A stretch of 64,000 bases of DNA from Zymoseptoria tritici IPO323 (Eukaryota > Ascomycota > Dothideomycetes > Mycosphaerellales > Mycosphaerellaceae): positions 248,001 to 312,000 of the forward strand of contig NC_018198.1 in assembly GCF_000219625.1 (NCBI RefSeq), in the 5' to 3' direction. The position numbers and the translations under genes are program-made. Position 1 is the first letter of the stretch. The number at the start of each line of letters is the position of its first letter. The notes beneath the pieces are model-generated. The model had not been told where the DNA came from. It did no database searches and saw only the letters and a list, made by a program, of their open reading frames with translations. Of the stretch, positions 32,110 through 44,529 are shown one piece after another.

Positions 32110-34445
32110 CGTCCAAGCCAGTCGGAGCAGCGTCCAAGGCCCTTAGACTACTAGGTTTGGTCGCCGACAAGCTGGTCTTCACCGCTTGACATGAATTCGT
32201 AGGAAAAATCTGTCAAGAACTTGAAGAGATTGGCCTGGCATTGGAGTCAATACTGTCGTACCTTGTGTGCTCTCCTTCCCGTTCCATCCCACCCAAATCT
32301 TACATCATCCACCCACTCGCCCTCCTACTTATCCCAAAGAATCTATGACACGCGGGTGATCAGGTCGGTGGCTTTTCTCCTTCGAAAGTCAAGAAGAAGA
32401 CCGAGCGAGAAGCGGGAGCGAACCATATGGTGCCTTTCCTGATCAACACGCCACTGCATCTCCTCTCGCTCCGAATCCGACGGACATTCCCATGCAGATC
32501 TAGCTCTCACTTTATTTGACGACAAGAACTGCCCGCGAGCTCCTTCGCTGCACCTCCACTCCTTCTCGGACACCCCACAGATCTTTCACTCTCGCTCCAT
32601 TGGTGTTCTCCGCCCAAGCAGAAAGAACGACTACAATTCCCTCTTCCACTCTTCCCCTCTTTGCTGAGGATGATCAGGCCTTAGAGAAGAAGGAGTGGAG
32701 GGGATGTAGTGGGAGACGCATGGCTGTTCCTGCTCAAGCCCTCACCCCATCGACCTCCTTGTTTGCTCTGACACGGTATGGTAGGGCTGCAGCAACAATC
32801 CTCGCGGATGCCCAGCGTGTGCTTGAGCGGCCGATACTCATCTGTTGAAAGCCCGACCGGGCCGAGAGTGAGGCTTCGCAAATGTGGGATAGACATTTCT
32901 TGGGGACGGAGCTGCAGCGGGAGAACGAGAGCGAAGTGCTGGGCGTATTGTGACACGAGGGAGGATCGACTTGGGAGTCGAGCCTTATCAGTGCGAATAT
33001 ATTTGCGAGCTGGAACAGCAAAAGTCAGCGGCTGCTATGAACGTTGGCTTGACGTCAAGATGGAATGGTTGGAGATTTGACGCTCGAGGTTGTAGACCGA
33101 TTCTGCTCCGAGACGTCGAAGTAGAATCGAACGTCTGGCAGTCTTGCCTTTTGAGTTTGTCAGTCTCGAGTCTTCTTCCGACGCCTGAGCCATTGACTGC
33201 ATGGCTCGCTATCTCAAATAGTCATCGTTGAGGAGTTTTATCTCGTCGTCAACACCCATTATCTTCTGCGCACTCCGCCGTTCTGAGTCTCGACCCGAAA
33301 GTGAGGCTTGAGAGGTCATCGTTCTCTTGAATGGCGAAAGCCAATTCGCCGATGGGGTGATCGGCCACATGTGCGAAAATGTGGGTTTTCGCAAAGAGTG
33401 AGCGAGTGAGATTCAAAGCAGAGGTACATTCCACGCAGCCGGACAGATCGAGCGAACGATAGCAAATCGCTCTCATTAAGACCTGCATTCTTTCATCGTC
33501 CGAGATGCACGCAGCTCCACCTGGTGCGCTGTGTCTGCCTCCGTCTCACTTGATGGATTGGAGGGAGCCATGTTGTCCTGCTCTGCGTGCTCCGTCTTTG
33601 ATTCTGTTTACGTCGAACTGCTCTGCTACCGTGTGCGCATCCGTCGCCGCCGCTTCCGGTTTCGATGTGCTCGCTCTCCGACCGCCAATTGTCCTCAACC
33701 CCGCCCTCTCCTCTTTCCGCAGCAACCCGAGCCTAGCCTGACGTAGTAAACCACGATGCCGTTGAGGAGGTTGGTACATGGTCGTTTCGCGACGGAGATG
33801 GGGAGGAGGAGAGGTCCTGCTCGCATCGAGTGGTGCAGGCGCTTTCGTGGAATGTCGGCGTGAGGACCGTGGCGTCGTCGTAGGCGCATTTGAGGGCATG
33901 GACCAGCGAAAGCGAAGATGATGCTTGGACACGCTTCGATCGTTCATGTTCAGGGCTTCTTCGGCGTCTTGCTAACCGATGTCATGAGTCGATGGTCCAG
34001 TGAGGAAGACTTACCGCTTGCTGGTGATGGGGCGAGTACGAGAAAGCCATGTCATATGGCGGGTCGTCCTCCATGACCGCTAATGCTGCTCGGTGATAGC
34101 AAGAGGATGAAGATGTGAGAGGCACGGAGTTCGACGTCTGTCGTCCATTGACGAGAGATGAGGTACAGTACATAGAAGACGGACTCCGAAGTTCGAAGGG
34201 ATTTGGATTTCCCCGCACTAGTCTCGGAACCGGCCCGGAAGTATTGGCGACGTCCGTTTTAAGAATTGCAAGACCTCGAATAGGAAGGAGACTGCGATGT
34301 CGTCTGGGGCAGGTCGTCTCTCGCGCATGCCGGTGCTGCCACCCTCCAGTGGTTCCCCGGCACACTTGGCCTTGGAGGTCATGTCATTGGGGTCGCAGTC
34401 AAATCTTTGGTTGGTGCCTCACTGCCGGCCGAAAGCCTGAGGCTT
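32110..34445. other. Interval without a confident gene
   Basis: Many ORFs of 60-135 aa on both strands. The more protein-like are minus-strand 33249-33488 (LFAKTHIFAHVADHPIGELA) and 33546-33947, but no start, splice pair or family supports them. Confidence 0.4.
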
Positions 34446-34655
34446 CCATTCATTCACGATCCATTCATTCACGATCCACGACTTCACGAACCACGACCTC
34501 ACGAACCACGACCTCACGAACCACGACCTCACGAACCACGACCTCACGAACCACGACCTCACGAACCACGACCTCACGAACCACGACCTCACGAACCACG
34601 ACCTCACGAACCACGACCTCACGAACCACGACCTCACCATCCACGACCTCACCAT
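34446..34655. repeat. 15-bp minisatellite, 14 units
   Basis: Fourteen 15-bp units: two CCATTCATTCACGAT, one CCACGACTTCACGAA, nine CCACGACCTCACGAA, then two CCACGACCTCACCAT. All three frames on each strand are open through it, giving spurious PHEPR and SWFVR repeats. Confidence 0.95.
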
Positions 34656-37206
34656 CCACCACCTTTCAGGCGTCATCCATCATGCAACTTGAGCAGACCA
34701 ATCAAGTGTTCAATCACGCCATTCGAGAACGCCACTCAAACATCTGCGGCGGCGGCCGCGACCTGTCTCGCATACTCAACGCCGCTATGTCAAGAAGGCG
34801 GGGAGGGAAGAGGATGAGGATGGAGCGAGCGGCGAGGAAGAAAAGGAGGAGTATGAAGTGATACTGCAAGTCTCCGACACATTCTCGGCGGACATGTTGG
34901 GCATGTCGGCAGTGGTGAGCGTGGCCATAATAGCGGCGTCAACGACAGGCGGAGAGCTGGAATCAGATCAGATCCGCGGTAGGGTGGATACTGGGCAGGA
35001 ACAGTGGCTGCGTGCTGATGGAGTCGATGGACTGGACGCTGGGCAGAAGGGTCAACCAGTACCACTAATGCGGTAAACTGACGATAGAGGCAATCTACAG
35101 CTCACGGCAGCCCAGACCAAGATTTCTCTTTCTCTACCGCGCAATCATGTTCGGACCCTCACCTGCCTCACTCGCATCCGCTCGGAACCGCCACATGCGA
35201 TGAACTGGCAGGCCCCTGCATCCTCTCGGGAATCGCAACTTTTCACACCCTCTCTCGCCCAATGCTCCTTTTCGAACCTTTAAGACGGCTAGTCCTGCTG
35301 GTTTGGTGGCCATTGCGGGATTCACGCCGCCGGACCGATCATTGGGTGGTGGAGACCTGCTGGATAGTACCGAAAGAAAAGCTTGAGGCGTTCGAGCGGC
35401 TGTTGGTCTACTTTATGGGAAACCCGAAGGATTACGGTCGTCGAGACTTGAACGGCTGCATGCAGTCGGTCAGGAACTCTGCACCGAAGAAGCTGTGGGC
35501 GAGCTCAACAGTCTGTGCCGGTCTATTGCAGGAGGGCACAACCTGACGATCGACTAGATGAAGAAGAGGCCTAGACACCAACCACAACACTTATCTCACC
35601 ACCGACGAGCATGCTACTCATCACGTTACAGGCGCCTTGCAAGTCGTATTCGCTCGGGCCTTCTCTGGATTAACAATGGTCTTCTTCGGCTCGCCTGTTT
35701 GAAGTCCGGACAGACTTTTGCTGTCATCATTTACAGCAACAAGAGCGACATCACGACTAAGTGCGAACGGGCCATGGGATTTGACGAGTCACGAGTTGTA
35801 CATGGGCCTTGAGAGGGTGCTGAATTAAAGCACGGTCGACGATTCGCATGGAATGCGGGACGAATGACTGGTTCGTGGTGCCGCTCGGTATGGGGACGAA
35901 AGATGGGCCGGCGGCTTTCAACCTGCTGCGCCGGGTCTCTGGTCATTCAAGCTCATACCCGGATCGGCAATACCGCCGATATTCTCTGTGGAAATACTTG
36001 ATATCCCACACGCCTGGCATCCATCGTACATATCTTCCCAGGATTGGAGGATGCCTTTGCTGGTACCGAGAGTGCCGGTGCTCATTTCCTGCCAGACTAC
36101 CATGGCTGCCAAACGGCATTGATACTGCCAACTGAGCCGGTGTTCTCTTTTGACAAGAATTGCTGCACGCACCTGCTACGCACACGATTTCATCAGCAAG
36201 CTTTCTTTCCAGCCCAATCCTGAAAGCCTTGATCCTCTCACGCAAGGCGTTCCTTTCTCTTCACGACACCAATCGGACATCCCAAGACGAAATGGTGACG
36301 TTTCTACAGACGCCACACTTGAACGGGACAACTTCCTATCACACCATTATCAAAAGCAGCATGCCATCCAAGCACGAGCTCCTCAGCGTCGCCGACAAGG
36401 ACGATGGCGCTTACAATGACAACGGCTTCTCCGCTTCCGGTTCCAGAGCCGCGGCGAGCAGACGAAGGAGGTTGGGCCCGGGAGACGGTATTTGTCGGTC
36501 TTCATGAAGGGTGGATTACGTGGGTAGTTGAGGAGGGTGGACTGAGTGAGACGACTTCAAGTCGCTGCAAAAGGGCCTGGAAATACCACGCCCGCTAAAG
36601 GGGACCGCCTGCCTGGAGCAGCTCAACCGGAAAATCGCGGCGTTGGAGAGGAGTGTGGCCAAGAGGCGGGCTAAGGACGAGAGACTCAATGAGGAGATCA
36701 AGGACGGTATGGAGGGCTTGGTCTTGTTGATTGGAAGCTTTGCCTTGCGAGTGTGCATCGAGGCGATTATGGTGATGGTGGGAGCTGAAATGAGTGAGGT
36801 AACGTGAGACGCTTGCCCAGCTTCCGGCACGTCCAGCTCCTGGCATGTTTTCGGCATCCGCGGTTCTTCTTGATCTGTGCGACGAGTTTGCCGACGTCCT
36901 CTTCATCTCCGCGCGGCTCCTGCGATGGCGGCTGGAGTTCCCTCCCACGTCTTCGCGACATGCAGCGGGCTACTCACACCAATCGATGGCGACGGTGGCA
37001 ATGTCAGACTTCTGGCGCGAGTACGACGGTTCACCAAGCGGGACTTCCGAAAAGCACCTGCCTTGCTGCGTTGTTCGCGTGAACCCAGAAACAAAGCTAC
37101 TCACGCCCATACTCAGCACAGAGGATGCGAAGAGCTCGACTCGACAACATGAAGAGAAGTCACCCACATTGACACAGAGGATGCTAAGAGCTCAAGACGA
37201 CTGCAT
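34656..37206. other. Interval without a confident gene
   Basis: Overlapping short ORFs only. Around 36.8-37.2 kb the plus strand may carry further decayed 5' sequence of the kinesin relic, but similarity is too weak to claim. Confidence 0.4.
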
Positions 37207-37870
37207 GGAGAGAAGTCATTCAAGATCGACAAGTCGTTCTGGTCCCACGACGACAGAGTTCCAGACTTCGCACATCAACACATTAAAAGGACAACACATC
37301 AACACGACGTTTACGCTTCCTTCGGGGAGGAGTTCCTCGACCACAACTTCGACAGATAACACATATGTATCTTCGCATACGGACAGACAGGAAGTGGAAA
37401 GTCGTACATTATTGTAGGTACACCGGACGAGCCCGGCCTCATTCCACGCACAGTCAAGGCCTCTTCCAACATGTCAAGGCCTCTTCCAACGAGTCGAATC
37501 GGATAACTTACAGCATTTACGTTCCCTACATCGAGAACTACAACGAGCGCGACAAAGACCTGCTCACCTATCGCACCAATCCATTGACCTACCTCAACAT
37601 CCGCAAATCCGAATTTGACGGCGTCTATGTACAGAACCCCACCGATGAGCCCGTCAAGTCTTACGACGACATTCTCCACCTTGAGAAGATGGGCGACATC
37701 AACCGCACAACCGCTTCCACCAAAATGAACGACATCTCTTCCCGCTCCCACGCCCCCTCCGCTCCTCCCGCTCCCAAGCCGTTTTCACCCTCACCCTGAA
37801 GCAGAGCCAACACGATGCTGCGTCTCGCTCGCATGCGGCTCGTCGGTCTCGCGGGCTGGCAAACCGTACG
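37207..37870 (+). pseudogene. Kinesin-3 (UncA/KIF1-type) motor-domain relic
   Basis: Recognisable kinesin motor motifs occur in order in shifting frames: GEKSFKIDKSFWSHDDRV, EEFLDHNFDR, a TAA at 37357, then the P-loop strand [14 protein letters not shown] (walker site at 37372-37410) and PGLIPRTV. After a 20-bp tandem duplication (AAGGCCTCTTCCAAC twice, 37455-37490) the frame shifts to [20 protein letters not shown] and DPLTY-like text, then KSYDDILHLEKMGDINRTT and the switch I box NDISSRSHA. A 26-base insertion repeating the CCCGCTCCCA block shifts frame again to AVFTLTLKQ. A decayed switch II reads RLVGLAGW near 37830. Kinesin-3 carries endosomes and vesicles along microtubules in hyphae. 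This copy lacks the N-terminal start, stalk, FHA and PH regions and cannot make a motor. Confidence 0.85.
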
Positions 37871-38624
37871 AGCCTGGCCTTGTCGACGAGTAGGGCGGAG
37901 GAAATGGATGATAGAGAGTCGTCAAGGGTGAGGGAGATCGTGGTGGACGACGAGGGAAGCGGACAAGCAAGGTTGAGATTGCAGGTCGGCCGGATAGCCC
38001 GGTTCTTGCTCGTTGCGATTGGCAAGAGGCTTTGGGGCAGTGAGGGAAGGCGTAGAAGGTAAATAGCACACGACTTAATAGCGACGAGGCTTTGAGCTTT
38101 TGCGACTCTTGTCTGTAGTTCTGCCTTGCCTGCTGCTTGTGACGGCGAGTATAGTCGGAACGGCCCATGTCGCCTACTGAACAACCCATCCTCGGGCATG
38201 AGAGCCAACCGGAAACCCTTGTTCATCGCATAGTTGTGTCCAATTCGAGGACTGACCAAGATGGACTAGAACTATGTCACGACCTCCCTCCGCATTCCTA
38301 CTTTCCACCTATGTTTGTCGATTGTCGTGCTCGGCGACGCTAGCACTTTCGTCGACGCCCTTTCGTCATGCAAGATTTGACCACATGGTAGTATTCAGAA
38401 TGGCGGGCGGGTAGCATTCAGAACGACGCTCTCCCACATTACGGCTTTGTCAGCAACGTTTCCTCCAGATCGCGTCAGGCGTCAGGAAGAACCACCGTGT
38501 ATTTGGAGGTTGGCTTGTTCCTGGCCGACCTGCTTCTTAACCTTCATAGCAACCTTTTCTGTTCGCCAACACCAATCGAAGAGACGGCTCGCCTCCTTGA
38601 CATCTACTACTTCTCCACCCGGCT

Positions 38625-38700
38625 CGACCTCGACACCGACTGCTCCGCCGCCAGCGCTCCGAGTCTTCGCAGTCGAGAAGCTATCGCCGTTAAGCCACCC
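38625..38700. repeat. Diverged repeat copy 1
   Basis: Contains GCGCTCCGAGTCTTCGCAGT and flanking similarity to copy 2 at 39545-39620 (GCGCTCCGAGTCTCCGCAGT); in one plus frame both read ALRV-x-AVE. Confidence 0.55.
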
Positions 38701-39544
38701 ACCCGTCAATGAAGACCGAAGTTCGCAGCCGGTTAGCACTGGCAGGTCTGAGCCATTGACACGATTCCAACCCACGCAGCCAGAGCGCTGCGTTCGGGTC
38801 CGCACACGATTCTCGACGTCCGCACACGATTCTCGACCATCTTCGACCACGCCTTCCACTTCCGGACCACCATACACTTTCTTGACCACCATTCCCACGA
38901 ACACCAATACACTATCTTCAAAATGGCCGACGCTACCAACGTCGATGCTCAGGTAGCAGTCAGACCGATCAATCGCGCATGGAGCAACGTCAAGCAATGA
39001 CGTGGAGATGCCTTTTTCGGACAAGGAAAATTTCCACAGATGACCATCCCTTTCAGTCGTCCATGGTGACGATGGCGTCTACATCATTCATTTGTTCTTG
39101 GGAGACGAGCTACAGCGATCAACCAGTGCGAGGATGAAGAATAACGACTTGGGGTTGCGTGCCACACTCTGGGAATGGAGAGGAAGGACAACAGCGAAGG
39201 AAGCCGGCAGAAGAGCAGTGGAGATGATGTCAGAAAGCGAACAAACACAGAACAAGCGATCGGCATCTCAATCGGGCTTGGGATCATTGCAAAGGAGGAA
39301 AAGCAGAGGCGAAGTGCCAGACGCCATATTGCCGCGGCATGGAGTCATCAACTTCCGCTCTTGTGTCGAAGGTCTCGAAGCTCGGTGGCGCCTGATCAAG
39401 GCGCTCGACTGCTATGCTCTCATTCCGTCCAAACCGATTGTGCGGAGGCCGAGTCGATTCTTCATCCGTCATTGTGCTCCTACAACCACGCGGACGACTT
39501 CGCTGCTACCACCGTCCTTTCCTCTTCCTAGACTTTCGAGGTCC

Positions 39545-39620
39545 CGGTATTCCACTCCACCGCCGCGGCTAGCGCTCCGAGTCTCCGCAGTCGAACAGTC
39601 ATCGAGGTGGGACGATCGGC
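39545..39620. repeat. Diverged repeat copy 2
   Basis: Partner of 38625-38700 in the same orientation, about 0.9 kb away; similarity also covers the preceding CTCCACCGCC region. Confidence 0.55.
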
Positions 39621-42600
39621 CCTCACTCATCGATAACCAAGGCGGCGATCTCAACGCAGCCCTGCGAGTACGGCAATTCACGGGTCGGCGATCCCCCAAA
39701 AAGGGAATCCCACTACCCACCATCTCATGATTCCTCACACAGGAGAGAAAGGTAGTGGCACCGAAGACAAGGTCTTGGGTCAAAGCTAATGTCAAGACTT
39801 GCAGGCTTTCATAGAAGAACAAAAGCAGGACGCAGAACACTGCATTGGCGATGTTGAGCATCTGCGCCGAGGAGCGGAGCGAGGATCGGAAACAGAACAA
39901 GACACGAGCGATGAAAAGGGTGAAGCTGGCTGGGTTGAGGATCAGGAAACCTCAAGACCTGCTGAGCCTTTGATCTTGAACGTCTCCTGGTATTCCATCT
40001 TTTTGTGCGCCCTCAAGGGAAGTGTCAAGCCGTTCTCATCTCATCATTGTGGAAAACATCTTTATTGCGATTTTTGCGCTTGTGGCGCTTTTGTTCATCA
40101 TCGAACTGCTTCGAGCGGTTGCGCCGACAACACTAAACCCGACCCAGCGGCCACTGAAACACCATATAGCCATGGTCGCATCTCACTCGTGATCACCGGA
40201 GAATCCCGACTAGCTCGTTCAGCAAGCCGAAGAAGATGGCTGTCCCGAAGATTCAAGAAGATGGCTGTCCCGAAGACCAGTGCCTTCTCAACGACATGCC
40301 GCCTCCTGGCCCAGTTTACGATCACAGCGATTCACGATCACTCCAAGTTCCAATTGGCGATGCAGCAATGTCGACAACTCAACTCCCGCTGGTGGATCGC
40401 ACGTCACTTTCCGTTCTACATCGCACGAGTCGCTATGTTGACCGGCTCTCCCTCTACGGTTGCCCAATAACTTCTGTTACCAACCTCCATGCCCTCCGCT
40501 TTCACGAGGTCTTACTCTCCGCCTAAGGGCGCTCGACTCGACAGTTCTCAGGGTCCTCTCCACCACGCGCCTAGGCATACTGGACAAGAGCCTTATTACC
40601 ACTTATCAACTGCAAACACGGGCCGAATGGGCGGCGCAGTCCTCGAGCTTGGTTCATGCATGACCAAGAGCCCGGGCTAGGTTGTGTCGGCGAGTGTCGA
40701 TGTATCTGCCCAGACTGACTTGGATAATCATACCGATCGGGTTGGTCGTCAGCTTTTGATGTCGGTTCCTCTGTCGGCTGACCTATCCCTTTGTCCCAGT
40801 CTTCTCAAATGTAAGAGGCTCACCATTTCCGCGGTATGTACATCTCTGGACTTTTCTCAAAACCCCCTCTCCCTCTCGCTCCACCCGCATCTTGAGCCGC
40901 CTCGAGAAGGACCACGCCTTCGACTAGGATCAAGGAAGCAGCTCCTCTTCAAATGGGGAGTTTGGCTACATCAATTATGGAGCCAGTCCTGCCCTCGTGA
41001 CAAGCGCCCCACTATACACCTCGAAGACATCTCCGCCGAGCTACGTGGACGCCAGAGGCGCGACACCCTTCCGTCAGCTATTAAACCTGGAGTGCGCGGC
41101 GAAGATCCAGCCCGCCATCTTCTATGCCCTGCTGTTCCCAGAGGCAACGAAGGCACGAGGATCCGAACGCATCACACCCAGTAGTGGAACCCACCAGGTC
41201 TGATGCTCCGCGGACGGCAAAGGCAGTGCTCGGGCTTGCTAATGATGGAATGACCGTCGACTACTCCGTCACACCTCTTGAGCAAGTTCTGCCTGTGTAG
41301 GCCTGCAGGTCCCTGCGCAAACTCGAGCGTCAACAAGGCTGTAACCTCTACCATCCTCACCTCGCGGTCCTCACCTCGCGGTCCTCACCACACCATCCGG
41401 GGACTTTGCTATCGCACTCCATCCGCCTGCTATCGCCACCATCGCCGCCAACACACCTCATGAGCCTCACCATCCCATCTCAGGACTCGGCTGTTCTCAC
41501 CGCCTCGTCCGACTGTTCTGCCATCACCCTCGATCGACCCGCGGTCGCCGCTCTCACGACGCAGAACCTTCACGTCTGCCTATAATCGCTCTCAACGCCG
41601 CCAACCGGACGACAAAGCCTACGCTTCCTTACCAGCCTGTTGAGCACTCTGAAGATTCCTCGCTAGTGAAGTCCGGCCGGCTTCTATACCTTCTATGCTA
41701 ATCCATTGCAAAGCAGCGGTAAGCCCTACTTACTCCTTACCCGAGAGAGCTGTCTTGGTGATGCTCGCTCCAATTTATACTAGCTTGACCTTGACGGGTG
41801 CACAGCAGACACTGCACTACTTGGAGAAGCCGCTGTTGGTTGGTGGGATTCGGCAGTTGGACTCGGGAATCCGGATACTCGACACTGGACCCAGTCTACG
41901 CTCCATATTAGCTTGCCCTATGACAGCCAAGCCCACTCCTTCATCGGGGAAGAGTTGAAGTATGGTGAATTTCGACAACTGGACTCTGAAGCTGCCAGCA
42001 GACTTAATCTAGCCGAAAGCATAATGTGATCATCACAGGATACGCATTATGGACTGGTTTGCCACGACAATATTGCATCGAGGTAGGTGAGGCCGGTAAG
42101 TACACTGCGGGATGGTTGGTGCGAGCTGTGATGTGATGACCTTCATCAGAACTACATAGTGGATCCACTATGGTCGACTTCACCGTCCGTCCTTTACACT
42201 CGCCGTACGTTTCAGCCAAGTACCCGTCGATACGAGGCAGCACTTGCTCCACTTCGCTCGGTATCTGTTGACAACTCCTTACACAACCAGCTCGGTGACA
42301 GGCTTTCGATCATTTCCACATCTCGGTCTGCGACATCTCCTACACGAATTCTCGCGTCTCCTATCGAAACCTGTCCTGCGTACATTCGAATTTGTGGACC
42401 GACCAGGGAAAAGCCGCACCCAGAAGCTACCATACCAGTGCTGAAACATCGTTCGAACAACAACGGATGCCAATACTCGAAGCTATCGGTGGGAGTACCA
42501 TCCCAGCACTGCGCTTCGCACCTACGAACGAGACATCCCGGCTACAGTGTCCGAATGCACGTTCTTGTACCGGAGCCAGTTTCTGCGCACAACACATCTC

Positions 42601-43438
42601 CCACATGCAGTTTGTCCACGTCGATCAAGGCAAGACCACCTTTCCGTGCATTACTACGCCGCACACTCTACACTGACTATTCTCCGCAGTGACTTCGACA
42701 CGCCCCCACCCGCAGTACTGCAACATCAATAAATGCACGCCAACCTCCACTGGAGCGACACATTACTCGTCGCAGAGGTAGGGTGGGAAGCTGCCGTCTC
42801 CCGCTCCGGCGCATCGGCTTATGGATGTATCAGCAGCCATCAAATCCAATGCCTTAACACCACAGCTCAGCCTGCCCCTTAAACAGACGACAGGAACTCA
42901 GCGTGCCGATAAACCCCATCAGTCTCCGCCAAACTCCTGCCACCCCCTCACGGCACCTGCTCGAACTGCCATGCACTTGAAGAGAGTCGGAACCTCCTTG
43001 CACGCCCAAGAGAAGATTTGTCGAGCACACACTCTTGGGTTACCGCATCTCCTTTGCATTGCTGGGTTCTCCAGACGATCGAAGATCAGGCCCGGCACGA
43101 CATGGTGGCACAGCAAGGGTGCAAACCGTCCTACAACCCCACAACCCTACAACTCGCCTAACGCCGTCATCATCGCACTACTGTGCGCACATTTCGACCG
43201 CGTCCAATCTCAAGTGCAGCTCGCATACGACCAAGCAATTTCTGATCGAAGGCGAGCTATGCCCTTGGTCTGCGTAACCAGCGCTTGACAATCATCTGCG
43301 ACGAAGAAGCATTCGGCGATTTATAAATCCGCTATGAGATTACCTCGGGCGGTCGATTGAATGCAACCTACGGAGACGAAATAACACCCAGCGACCATCC
43401 GCGACGATGTAAAGCAGAACACCTCGACCACCCAGCCA

Positions 43439-43876
43439 GTGGAGTTGGACAATACCGCCATTCCTGCGCCCGCACCTAAGTGGCTTAGGAGCGGGCACTT
43501 CAACACTAGTGCCACCCCGTCCGCCGGACAAAGAAATGGCTTTCGCGAATATACCAGTAGGAGATCAACGGCGTACAAGCCGCCGGTCCCAACCAAGCCA
43601 AACCGCCGCGCACGGCGTGCAGCCGACAAGGCCCTTCGCAGGGCTGTCCGCAAGGACCAAGGCATGGGCGATTTCGACTCATCAGAAGACGACAGCGATA
43701 ACGAGGAGGAGGAGGAGCCCGAGGAAGAACCTACCTTTCGCTGGGCTCCAGTTGAACTCAACGACCCGCCACCAGAGAAGGCCAAGACATCCTCGGTGCA
43801 CCTTTCAGCCACGGCCTTTCGAGCGGCCCTACCAGTCGAGATCACTGACCACATTGTGTTCGAGGCGTTCTGCTAA
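43439..43876 (+). CDS. Hypothetical acidic protein, 145 aa
   Basis: ATG at 43439 (MELDNTAIPAPAPKWLRSGH). A basic middle (KPNRRARRAADKALRRAVRK) is followed by an acidic run (SSEDDSDNEEEEEPEEEP), then FRWAPVELNDPPPEKAKTSS and a C-terminus LPVEITDHIVFEAFC-stop. Basic-then-acidic blocks are common in nucleic-acid or chromatin-associated proteins, which is only suggestive. Its TAA overlaps by two bases the stop of the convergent Gag-like frame on the minus strand. Confidence 0.4.
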   Translation: MELDNTAIPAPAPKWLRSGHFNTSATPSAGQRNGFREYTSRRSTAYKPPVPTKPNRRARRAADKALRRAVRKDQGMGDFDSSEDDSDNEEEEEPEEEPTFRWAPVELNDPPPEKAKTSSVHLSATAFRAALPVEITDHIVFEAFC

Positions 43877-44387
43877 GTGTTGTTGTTGCCGCGCTCCGTG
43901 CGGTGCTTGAAGAGCGGGCAGTCAGAGCTGCCACGGTTGTGTCCCTCCGTCTTGCATGCGAAGCATCCATTCGTCTTAGACAGGCGGTCCATCCGGACTG
44001 CGTCATGGGCTTGTACGATTGGCCGATCTTGGACCAGTCATAGGCCTTGGTCATGCCATAGTTCATGCTGCTAGGGAGGCTGCGCTCCGGCTGCTTGTCC
44101 TTGTCCTTGTCGTTGTTGTTGTTGCGGGCTCGACCACCGCCTCCATTCCCTCCAGCGGCAGCAGCGGGCTCGCTCTTCTTCTGCCGGTTGGAATCAAGAT
44201 CGATCCTACGCAGAAAAGCCTTCAGCTCCTCCGCGGTGTTGTAGGACTGGCCAACCATATATGGGCCAAAGCGGCTCTCCTCGACCGCACGCCCCAGGTG
44301 ATACGCCCCCTGGTCAGGGTTCTGGTCAACGTACATGGCGCACGCTACCCGTGGGCGACGATAAGAAGGGAAGAAGGAATGGGACAA
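43873..44387 (-). pseudogene. Zinc-knuckle (Gag-like) gene relic
   Basis: Minus-strand frame from MYVDQNPDQGAYHLGRAVEE (near 44330) through GQSYNTAEELKAFLRRIDLD, a Gly/Asn/Lys/Asp linker and TKAYDWSKIGQSYKP. In the next frame it continues RMDRLSKTNGCFACKTEGHN and RGSSDCPLFKH to a stop at 43873. CxxC-x4-H-x5-C is close to the CCHC zinc knuckle of retroelement Gag proteins. A frameshift, or an unseen intron, near 43990 separates the knuckle from the upstream part. No protease, reverse transcriptase or integrase follows. Could instead be a host zinc-knuckle protein. Confidence 0.5.
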
Positions 44388-44529
44388 TTGGCTAGTACGC
44401 TTGCTACGCTTCCCTCGCTAGGTTCTCTAGGGCTATGGGCGGTCTAGCATCGGAAGTAGGTGGACACTCAAACACGTACGCACCGGCATACTGTCCATAA
44501 TGTTAGTGTCAGCACGCTCGAATGCTGGT

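Larger units (their letters stand above)
37871..43438. other. Gene-poor interval with a degenerate repeat pair
   Basis: Only short ORFs. Two diverged related segments lie at about 38625-38700 and 39545-39620. From 40 to 43.4 kb coding-like frames are Ser/Pro/Thr-rich and switch every 60-90 codons, as expected of decayed or random GC-rich DNA. No reverse transcriptase, integrase or transposase motif was seen. Confidence 0.4.

Noticed and set aside
34419..34817. PHEPR and SWFVR repeat proteins on both strands; CRISPR-like appearance
   Set aside because: A 15-bp minisatellite open in all frames; no unique spacers, so not a CRISPR array, and the host is eukaryotic.
40098..43276. Possible retrotransposon pol region
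   Set aside because: No reverse transcriptase, RNase H, protease or integrase motif was found in any frame.
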